Shown one piece after another: positions 57,043 to 64,000 of a DNA stretch of 64,000 nt. This DNA comes from Isoetes taiwanensis (taxonomy: Eukaryota; Streptophyta; Lycopodiopsida; Isoetales; Isoetaceae): assembly GCA_021234155.1 (NCBI GenBank), contig JAJEKV010000265.1:250001-314000 (forward strand). Direction: 5' to 3'. The notes under the pieces are model-generated. The model did not search any database, was not told the DNA's origin, and saw only the letters and a program-made list of their open reading frames with translations. The stretch's first letter is position 1. Every line of letters starts with the position of its first letter. The translations under genes and the position numbers were made by a program.

Positions 57043-57145
57043 CCATGTCGTTCTATTTTGCTTCAATTAGAAGTTCTATCTTTAGTTATGTATCAGTAAA
57101 ATTACTTATGTATAGATTGTATCACTGAAATTATCAATCAAAATT

Positions 57146-57172
57146 ATCACACGAGCTTTCGCGTCGTGTGAT
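57146..57172. repeat. Right-island hairpin H4 (short loop)
   Basis: ATCACACGA pairs with TCGTGTGAT around a 9-nt loop that contains CGCG. Confidence 0.75.
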
Positions 57173-57219
57173 ATTTCTCTGGAAGAAAAGACGCGAGAAG
57201 AAGTAACGGTCCTTTTTCC

Positions 57220-57281
57220 TCACATGACGCGAGAAGTAACGGTCCATTTTCCTAACCGACAACATCCTTCGCGTCGTGTGA
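57220..57281. repeat. Right-island hairpin H5
   Basis: TCACATGACGCGA pairs with TCGCGTCGTGTGA. It is the copy of H2 in the tandem duplicate, upstream of member 2. Confidence 0.85.
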
Positions 57282-57305
57282 CTCAAGCTACTACGAAATC
57301 TATGT

Positions 57306-57313
57306 TATAAATA
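57306..57313 (+). promoter_or_regulatory. TATA box of coiled-coil member 2
   Basis: TATAAATA, about 92 nt upstream of the ATG at 57405. The matching site of member 1 (56381) is mutated to GATAAAT. Confidence 0.5.
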
Positions 57314-57404
57314 GAAGACCTTCCATCTTGCCTTCGACCTCCGATCCTCTTCCGCCTTCCGCCTTCTGCTCATCTTCTACTTTCGCCTTCTGCCTTCTGC
57401 TCCG

Positions 57405-57779
57405 ATGGCATCTTCATCTTCCTCTAGCAAGCGACGCGCCCAGAGCTGCCCGTGGACATCACCCTGCTCCAGTGGTGATGAAGAGATTCAAGGAGATTCA
57501 CGATTTAAAACAACCCGCCCTCGTCGTAGAAGATCGAGGCGCGGACGATGATTAGAATTCACGAGGGGGTCTTTGCGATGAGCGAGACATTGAGCTCGCG
57601 GCAACATTCACCAGGTACCGAGAGGCCAATCCGTAGGGCCGAGGCAGTTTTAACTGCCCACAATATTTCGCAGGAGATATGGAGAAGAAGCTCCGAGCTG
57701 CGGAGGATGAGAACGCAGCTTTATGGCTTCAGCTACAGGATCATCAAAATCAGCTATACATGATCATGAAGATCCCTAG
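57405..57779 (+). pseudogene. Coiled-coil protein family, member 2 (decayed)
   Basis: A close copy of member 1 with the same M-A-S-S-S-S-S-S-K-R start. A 27-bp-type deletion after codon 10 and several shifts break the frame. The C-terminal block M-E-K-K-L-R-A-A-E-D-E-N-A-A-L is intact in its own frame (57679 on). Both duplicates are degraded, so the duplication predates or accompanies decay. Confidence 0.6.
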
Positions 57780-57864
57780 CCATTGTATCTATATATTTTT
57801 TGTTTCAAAGAAAAGTTTTCTCTATTTTTTGCTTCTATCCGTTCTCTTGTTTTGTTTTATTAAA

Positions 57865-57933
57865 AGATCACACGACGAGAAATGCCATGCTTGCAATTAG
57901 GTAGCAATCAATGGATTTCGTGTCGTATGATCT
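57865..57933. terminator. Right-island hairpin H6
   Basis: AGATCACACGACGAGAAAT pairs with ATTTCGTGTCGTATGATCT. It is the diverged copy of H3 with the same loop. Confidence 0.85.
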
Positions 57934-58078
57934 CCATAACGTACACCTCGTTGTATGTACAAATTCCTAATTTATTAATGGAAAACTATATGTAATACAA
58001 ATAATCTAGCTAGATTAATAACTTGCAGGTAAATGCAAATTAGTCATATCTAGGTTTAGCAAGCGCCAACACTCAAAG

Positions 58079-58134
58079 CACGTGGCATGTGGATGACAAC
58101 GTTTACTTACATACGTGGCATGTGGATGACAACG
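58079..58134. repeat. Direct repeat ACGTGGCATGTGGATGACAA
   Basis: Two copies 33 bp apart, followed by the palindromic ATGCCAAGGACGTGGCAT at 58136-58153. They lie in the upstream region of member 3. Confidence 0.8.
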
Positions 58135-58340
58135 TCATGCCAAGGACGTGGCATCTTGCCGCCACAATAACATCGTGTTTTTATGCGGCGCATACGATGC
58201 GGTTGGGATATGACGGATCCCATGATGCAAACATAGGCTACCGTTGCACGATTGCATGCTATAATTTCGCCTCGTAGGATTATTACACAACTTTATCTGC
58301 ATTTTCATAACCGTAGATTCCAACGTATCTCTAGTTTCTA

Positions 58341-58347
58341 TATAAAA
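58341..58347 (+). promoter_or_regulatory. TATA box of coiled-coil member 3
   Basis: TATAAAA, about 90 nt upstream of the ATG at 58436. Confidence 0.5.
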
Positions 58348-58435
58348 CGTCGGAGGCCTTTGTCTTCTCCTATCCGCCATCTCTGTTCTACCACATCCGC
58401 CCTCAGCCCATCTCTCTGTTCTCCCATCACTTTCA

Positions 58436-58850
58436 ATGGCCTCCGGCTCGGTTCCATCCCCGCCGAGATCTTGTCTCAAGTTCGGTGAAGGAAATTAAGA
58501 ACATTCAGGCTTTGGCGGAGGAACAGATCCGCCTTCTGAAAGAAAAGAATGATGAAGACGTCGCCAAGCTGGTTGCGGCAGAGGACAAGGCCGCCTTCTA
58601 TAGGGAGGTGATTTTAGTGCGCGACAATCAACGGGCTGCCATAGACCGTGAATTGCGCGCCACGAGATCTAACCTCCAAGAGAGGCTTAGGGCCGCAATC
58701 GAAGCGGGCGAGGCTGCCCGAGCTCAACTCGATGAGCGGGAAGATAAGGTTGCAGAGTATGAGAACGTGGTTGCGGGGCAGGCAATCATGTTGGAGGAGC
58801 AGAAAAAGATTATCACTGCCCTCCAGGAAGAGCTTGCCCGGCGATCATAG
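58436..58850 (+). pseudogene. Coiled-coil protein family, member 3 (one frameshift)
   Basis: The likely start is the ATG at 58436 (M-A-S-G-S-V-P-S). After one shift near 58475 the frame reads V-K-E-I-K-N-I-Q-A-L-A-E-E-Q-I-R-L-L-K to a stop at 58848 without further breaks. The product is nearly all heptad-like coiled coil (E-E-Q, A-A-I-D-R-E-L-R, L-D-E-R-E-D-K-V). It looks the most recently active after member 4. A start within the second frame (GTG or non-ATG at 58485) is an alternative. Confidence 0.5.
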
Positions 58851-58995
58851 GCATCGGGCTCCTCCTAGAGGGGCCCCTTTTTTTAATGTTTGTAATTATT
58901 TTGTTTCTCAATGGGAAAAGTTTTTGAAAAATGTGCCGAATATTACGTTTCCTATTTTTAGTTTTCAATATCCGTGGTAGAGAGAATGACAAGAC

Positions 58996-59047
58996 AGATC
59001 ACACGAAGCGATTTAAAGCGCATGTGCAGATTTCGCGTGGTGTGATA
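58996..59047. terminator. Right-island hairpin H7
   Basis: AGATCACACGAAGCGA pairs imperfectly with TCGCGTGGTGTGAT, with AATCT-type extension. It lies about 145 nt after member 3. Confidence 0.75.
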
Positions 59048-59175
59048 CAGTGTAGTTAGAAACAGTTATTAATGTGTTCTAGCGGACAGTACCATTAATG
59101 TGTTCTAGCGGACAACCGACAGAATCCGCTCGACACGTGCGACAACAACCGACTGTGTTTTGTTCAAGCACTAAT

Positions 59176-59183
59176 ATATATAA
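59176..59183 (+). promoter_or_regulatory. TATA box of coiled-coil member 4
   Basis: TATATAAA-type run in CTAATATATATAAATTG, about 90 nt upstream of the ATG at 59272. Confidence 0.5.
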
Positions 59184-59271
59184 ATTGAGGTCCTTGCATT
59201 GTGCTCCTTCCGCCAGTTAGAGTCTTTGCTCCTCACTTCTATAATCTTAACGTCCCTCCCATTTGTCATCT

Positions 59272-59742
59272 ATGGCCTCCACATCCTCAACCGCTGATAA
59301 GGGAAAACGCCAGAGGATAGAACTCCCTTCTGACATAGTGTTGGGTGTTCTAATGAAGAGGTTGAAGGAACAAGATGATCTTCTAAAGGAAAACGCCGTT
59401 ACAATTCAGCAGAAAGAAGAAGAGAATGAATTCAACCTTCTCATGCTTCGTAGCCAGGAGAGGCAAATCAGGCGGTTGAATAGAAGGCTGGACAGGAGGG
59501 GATGCCCCAACAGCTGCACTGAGGTGGTTATGACGGCAACGAGGTTGCTAATTCAGGCAGAAGAACACGTTGTGCTATTGGGACAGGAGCGGGACATGTA
59601 CAAAGAGATGGTGGACAGATTGGAGGAACGTTTGGATAGGGTGATTGCTCGCTTGAGGAGAAGAGATGAAGACATGGACGAGGACGGAGCTGATGATGAT
59701 GATGAAGATAATAAAGAAGAGCTCGCACTGGAGCAACAATGA
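59272..59742 (+). CDS. Coiled-coil protein family, member 4 (intact, 156 aa)
   Basis: The ATG at 59272 is chosen because M-A-S-T-S-S-T-A-D-K-G-K-R matches the Met-Ala-Ser-Ser starts of the other members; the upstream codons lack a real start. P-S-D-I-V-L-G-V-L-M-K-R-L-K-E-Q-D-D is the family block. A coiled coil follows (L-L-I-Q-A-E-E-H-V-V-L-L-G-Q). The C-terminus is an acidic run (D-E-D-G-A-D-D-D-D-E-D-N). No catalytic domain is seen. It is the only undisrupted member of this family here, and converges on the gene at 59946-62202. Confidence 0.65.
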   Translation: MASTSSTADKGKRQRIELPSDIVLGVLMKRLKEQDDLLKENAVTIQQKEEENEFNLLMLRSQERQIRRLNRRLDRRGCPNSCTEVVMTATRLLIQAEEHVVLLGQERDMYKEMVDRLEERLDRVIARLRRRDEDMDEDGADDDDEDNKEELALEQQ

Positions 59743-59797
59743 GTCGTTGTATTTTGTTTTTCAATGTAACATTTTTCACAACTTTAATCAAAAAGCT

Positions 59798-59860
59798 TCA
59801 CACGACGCGAAGCCACATAAATGCAAGCAATAGCGAACTCCACTGTTCGCGCCGTATGAT
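59798..59860. terminator. Right-island hairpin H8
   Basis: TCACACGACGCGAA pairs with TTCGCGCCGTATGA. It lies about 55 nt past the stop of member 4, between convergent genes. Confidence 0.85.
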
Positions 59861-59867
59861 ACAAATA

Positions 59868-59934
59868 AGATCACACGACGCGAATCTACAGTTGTGCAAA
59901 CAAGGTTGGAGGCAAGTACTTCGCGTCATGTGAA
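59868..59934. terminator. Right-island hairpin H9
   Basis: AGATCACACGACGCGAA pairs with TTCGCGTCATGTGA. It lies adjacent to H8 and just outside the 3' end of the minus-strand gene. Confidence 0.85.
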
Positions 59935-59945
59935 CATGCTACACA

Positions 59946-62202
59946 TTACAAGTATACTTTACCGATTCTTTGTCTCTTAGACCTCCACTGTTGCGATGCT
60001 AGTGGGGGCCTAGAATTTTGCCAAGCAACTTTCCGTTTTCTCTTCAGCATTATGCCAATGGTGTTTACGACTTCTGGGTTGCTCCTTAAAGCGACCTTGT
60101 CGTATTTAGCCATCGCTCTTCTATAAAACCACTCTATCATCTGTCTTAGAGGGTTGGTTCCCACATTTCCACCCCCTCTTTGAGTTGTTACGATGAAAGG
60201 CTATTTTAGCTTGTTTATGCGACTTCTCCATGCCTTGTGCACTCCACACTGCTAGGCTTCCATACTTCCTAAAAAACCAAGGTGCATAAGCCCAAAAGAT
60301 GTGCAAGTAGTGCATGATTTCACTCTCTCCCCATGCGTCTATGAAAGCTCTAATAAATTTGTTATTCGCTTGCACGAACATTTCTGCATCTTCTCTTGTG
60401 AGGTCCATTCTCTGAATGTATGGGAACAATTCAGACAATGCATCCCATGCCTTTTTTTTCCTCAATGCCGAACACACGCCATCTGTGCAGTCCTGCTCCG
60501 CATCAACCAGCAATTTTCCAAATTCATAGACCTTTTCTCCCATCTGGTTTCCGTTCAGAGCCTCTCTATTCTCTATGATTCTTTATGAAGCGTCGAGCTT
60601 TCACCCCTTCAATTGACACCTTACGAGGCACACTTGTTCTTCCTGCCTGTTTCTCATCGAGCTCTAATCTTACATTGCCACCATGCAAACCTGCTTCTGA
60701 TAGAACATGTTCAACTCTACGAATTCCTTCCTCTCTTCTCGTCTTGTCTGAAATGTTCCACACGAATCCGCAGCTCAAAAATATCATCTTGTCGATGATT
60801 CTCACAAAGCCGTGCAAAGTGCAGATATAAACCCTCTCTAATGAAATGGGGAAAATGCCATGGAACTTGAGATCTTCTTCTCCTCTATTAGAAGCATTTG
60901 CTTGGTTAAGGGACAAGGTTGAAACAGCCTTTCCAGTACTTGACTTCCTTGCATGATTGCAGTACAGACAACTTTTGCATGTTCCTTGTCCTCCTCCACT
61001 TATGTTGTACATTGCTTTCTCAGTTTTTAAATCAGACGCCAAGTGAAAAATTACTTTGTAAGATCCATAGTGATCTACTTGCAATTTTTCCCCTCCCTTG
61101 AATCTAGATATTAGACTCGGGATGTCAGTTTGATTGAACACCCATTTCAATACCTCGTGGGTTTCTTTCCAAACTTTAAAGAAACCTAACCACCAGGTGT
61201 CATCTTCAGATTGACATGAGAACCATTTTTCGGCACGCTTCTTCTCCTCGTCCGTCACCTCTACATCTTTTTAATATTCTTGTTGCTCTTTGATTTAGCA
61301 TGTGCAATTGCATTCTCAATTGCTCTATTCATGATGACAACGGAACCCTCTCATACTTCTCAAACTTGGTCGGTTCTATTTCATCCAATTTTATGCAAAC
61401 TTCAATCTCACCATTAGTTTACTCAAGAATGTTAAGTCATAATATTTGACAAGGAATTGTAAGAGAGTAACGAGTCAACCCAAAGATTATTGCGTTCATT
61501 CATTCCAACTATATCACAACAATCCTTGCCATTCTTATCTTTTATGGCTATGGCAGGACCAGAACATTCAACGTGGTGCATCTTTCCTAATATGGCATAC
61601 ACCATCTTTGTCCTAGTAACCCTTGTATTCTCGACAATTTGTGGACGTGGAGCGAATACTTTTTTTGTGCCCATTCTTTTCAACGCTTCGTGGAATGGCT
61701 TGAATAGAGAACGGTAACCAAGCCTACTGATGCCTACATCATGACAAACAGTCTGTACATCTGTCGCTTCTAGCTTCTTGTAGATCTCTCCTAGTACCAT
61801 TTCTAATACCATCTTCTTGAGAGAAGAGTTGTAGGGCTGACAAATCATGTCCACTATCTCCCTGTTTGTCGCTAGGTTCTTCACTACGTAACCAAGATTG
61901 CGTCTAGTTTTCTCAGATCTTAATTGGCCTTTGCTAGTGTTGTAAACGGACCTTGTGGCCGTGACCCTGCGTCTGAATGCACCTGATCCAAACTTCAGTT
62001 CCTCTATCGGTCGAAAGTGCTTCTTCCTTTCTCGCAAGCCAAGGGGTGTTTTCTTCAAATTCTTTAACCTACATTGAAGCCATAAGTTTGCTCTTTCGAG
62101 CTCTTGGATCTTTTCTTGCAGCTGCCCTATCACCAATTTGGACTTGTCCACTTCATATCTCAAAGAAGTTTCCCTCCCCAAGCCGTCATTCCTTTCCTTC
62201 AT
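59946..62202 (-). pseudogene. Large transposase-like or unknown protein in three broken frames
   Basis: 62202-61432 (256 codons) starts with a coiled coil (V-D-K-S-K-L-V-I-G-Q-L-Q-E-K-I), then a conserved-looking core. 61258-60566 (230 codons) contains C-K-S-C-L-Y-C-N-H, T-L-H-G-F-V-R-I-I-D-K. 60543-60121 continues with W-S-A-Q-G-M-E-K-S-H-K-Q-A-K-I-A-F-H and a tail to 59946. The C-x2-C-x2-C and L-H-G-x-x-R-I blocks remind me of transposase-like animal and plant proteins of the DDE type, but I am not sure. A break of about 170 nt (61431-61259) and a few shifts interrupt it. An upstream coiled piece is at 62371-62186. Confidence 0.45.
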
Positions 62203-62371
62203 TCTGATTGGAGTAATGAAGCGAGAGAAAAAGAGTCAGCCTTTGGTTTAAGTTATAATTCTCTTGTGACAATCGGAAGCGGCTCATCTCAAGGGCAGAT
62301 TCGATTCGAATGCCTTCATCCTCTCTCAATCTCTCACAATATCCCGAGGAGGCGGAGTTACCGGTCACCAC

Positions 62372-63193
62372 AAAATTGGACTAAACTTGAAACGTCCCGA
62401 AATGGCGGTTTTTGCCACTCAACGGATCCAATGGATATAAACCGCCATCCGCCGGATGTCGACACTTTTGAGCACGCAAGGCGCAACACGCCGAGGTCTA
62501 AGTTCTTATTTTTAGACCTCCTTTTTGCGATTGAAGACTGGAGCATATTCATGAGTCGGGTTGGATCCTTATCCACACATCATTTGGAGCTTCCATCTTG
62601 CGTGGATCGTGACCGGGCGAAATGAAGGTGTACAATTTGTATGGCCCAAAGACAATTCGCCGTGCGGTGAGCCTAATGTCCGTACTAACCTCGTTTTTTT
62701 GAAATTTGCAACGTGCATATGGAAATCGAAAAGTCCATTCTCCTATAATCCATGCTTTTATACATTAAGCAAATTCAAAATTCGAATTATAGGGGGGTGG
62801 GAAGCCTGTATTGGGATGAAGTAAAGATCCCGTTTCATTTAACTTTTAAGCAATCGCAGATTGCCTCGAAATGAAAGTCTGATACAAAGCTTCAACCTAC
62901 ACATTCAAATTTTGAAATGTAGAAGGCAGGAAGCTTGTATGGCCATGGCCTCTAAATGAAAATAGCGCAAGACAAGAATCGGTGACGCGCATGCTTGGTA
63001 TCTGACAAACCAAGAGACACCGTCATGAGTTGCTGGTATGCTATAATGCAAATGGCTTTTTAGAAGCGCCACATGTTGCATCAGTCTGTCTGACAACCAA
63101 CAGAATTAAATACATATGGCGCCATAAATATGCGATCCCTCTTATTCCGGGAGAATATTCCAAGCAAATCTGTAATTATGAGAGTTTGGTATC
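62372..63193. other. No supported gene
   Basis: Upstream region of the minus-strand gene. Short overlapping frames only. No hairpin of the island type was seen. Confidence 0.35.
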
Positions 63194-63439
63194 CTAGGTG
63201 GCATGGGAAAAAAGGAGCGGAAATATGACGTGGAATGGCTGATAGGAGGCCATTTTGAGATCCCAAATCCACCCTAATGATGGCTGGGATGAGCAAATAG
63301 CTGATGAATACAATGCGATCGCCGTTGCTAAGCCAACCCAAGGTCCATGTGCCTTCACAAGTCTCCATCTATCTGGTGCAGTCTGTTTAAAGGAATCCAT
63401 GGTGGGTGTCTTAGCAACGGCGTATTGAAGTCTGTGCAA
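63194..63439 (-). CDS. Unknown 81-codon protein with membrane helix
   Basis: The frame (M-H-R-L-Q-Y-A-V-A-K-T-P-T-M-D-S-F-K-Q-T) has a hydrophobic segment V-G-L-A-T-A-I-A-L-Y-S-S-A-I and ends near S-L-G-W-I-W-D-L-K-M-A. This last motif is shared with the 51397 gene, mirrored across the island. A smaller start at M-D-S-F-K may be the true one. Confidence 0.35.
   Translation of the reverse strand: MHRLQYAVAKTPTMDSFKQTAPDRWRLVKAHGPWVGLATAIALYSSAICSSQPSLGWIWDLKMASYQPFHVIFPLLFSHAT
63248..63279 (-). repeat. Island-end shared motif, copy 2 (inverted)
   Basis: Reverse complement of the 51632-51663 motif, 31 of 32 identical. Confidence 0.8.
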
Positions 63440-63751
63440 TGTATTGGTCTGTGTAATGAAGCTGTTACTGGTGGCGCAGAACCTATGGCATTTGCTGCTT
63501 CAATTAGTAGTTTTTCTCACACAGTTGCAGGAGGCGTTAATGGTAATGGAGAAGCTTCACAGCCTTTGATTAATATGTCATATAGCTATATAGAATTGCA
63601 AAATAGCAATGTTGGGGAAGCCAATGCGCGATGTTCTACTAGTGTAGATGAGGATATAAATCTATTGGATCAGCAAGTGGTTGAACAGCTTCCAGAAGGT
63701 AAGTTGAAGAGTTTGGCAAGTGCTCTAGAAGGAGAGACGCATACCAACTGA
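63347..63751 (+). CDS. Unknown plus-strand frame near the window end
   Basis: The frame continues to a stop at 63749. Its C-terminal part is hydrophilic and acidic (V-D-E-D-I-N-L-L-D-Q-Q-V-V-E-Q-L). A donor-like GGTAAG at 63699 would end an exon. Likely part of a host gene continuing off the window. No family recognised. Confidence 0.3.
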   Translation: MCLHKSPSIWCSLFKGIHGGCLSNGVLKSVQCIGLCNEAVTGGAEPMAFAASISSFSHTVAGGVNGNGEASQPLINMSYSYIELQNSNVGEANARCSTSVDEDINLLDQQVVEQLPEGKLKSLASALEGETHTN

Positions 63752-64000
63752 GCTGAAATACTCAACGCTGAGAAGGATGTAGGTAGCTCGAAAAAAAAGA
63801 AGAAGATCATGGAGCTCTGCATAGTAAGTTTTGTACAGGCAGAGGGCCTTACAAGAATTGACACATATAAAGGATATCAAGGTATGCAATGACATGTTAT
63901 TTTTATTGTCAAAAGTTTGGCTATTCTAATTCTTACCTTTTTAAGCATCTTAGAAGCATATCCCTGTTCCAAATATGCAGTTCATTTAAGAATAGATGAT

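Larger units (their letters stand above)
56296..57934. repeat. Tandem duplication of a gene with its two hairpins
   Basis: Unit 1 (56296-57042) and unit 2 (57220-57933) share hairpins, promoter, gene and 3' flank in the same order. Examples are the GACTCAAGCTACTACGAAAT promoter block and the GCTTGCAATTAGGTAGCAAT loop. The second unit has small deletions (for example in codons 10-20). Confidence 0.9.

Noticed and set aside
54457-59934. CRISPR-like array from repeated TCACACGACGCGAA stems
   Set aside because: Repeats are paired inverted arms around genes, spacing is irregular, and the sequence is eukaryotic.

Overview
The window looks like land-plant nuclear DNA, about 60% A+T by eye, dense in decayed mobile elements. 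Plant signs are a caffeoyl-CoA O-methyltransferase exon pair (9275-9538), an ARM-repeat gene resembling plant BLE2 proteins (12509-14763), a plant-type C2 fragment (16010-16148), three truncated LINEs and an LTR element primed from initiator tRNA-Met. I cannot name the species. Very few long intact genes are present; most coding traces carry frameshifts or stops.

Layout. 0-7 kb (left island): compact genes, most with a TATA box close upstream, including two tandem copies of a small unknown gene, a histone H3-like fusion pseudogene (4537-5820) and four near-identical 63-nt hairpins around it; an inverted duplication and a terminal-inverted-repeat element lie at 1.2-2.4 kb. 7-22 kb: decayed host-like genes (O-methyltransferase piece, a two-exon unknown gene, ARM-repeat pseudogene, C2 piece) and a LINE with a microsatellite tail. 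22-32 kb: possible minus-strand exons, then a DDE-transposase-like gene split by a LINE with target-site duplications. 32-38 kb: a decayed minus-strand gene cluster with Ulp1-like and NIF/FCP1-like parts. 38.7-41.9 kb: a complete non-autonomous LTR element. 42-50 kb: a second transposase-like pseudogene and an antisense LINE. 50.5-51 kb: a long pyrimidine tract. 51-63 kb (right island): compact, mostly intron-less small genes separated by nine hairpins that share the stem TCACACGACGCGAA.

The most interesting content is in the two islands. Each carries a protein that begins with a histone H3 tail (MARTKQTAR or MATTKQTAR), runs through a long charged segment unlike H3, and ends in a recognisable H3 histone fold. 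Each is flanked by short intergenic palindromes lying mostly just past gene ends. Compact genes, near-start TATA boxes and gene-end hairpins recall large DNA viruses or very large viral-like transposons more than plant genes. I infer that the islands are remains of such an element family, but I see no capsid, polymerase or packaging gene, so the assignment is open.
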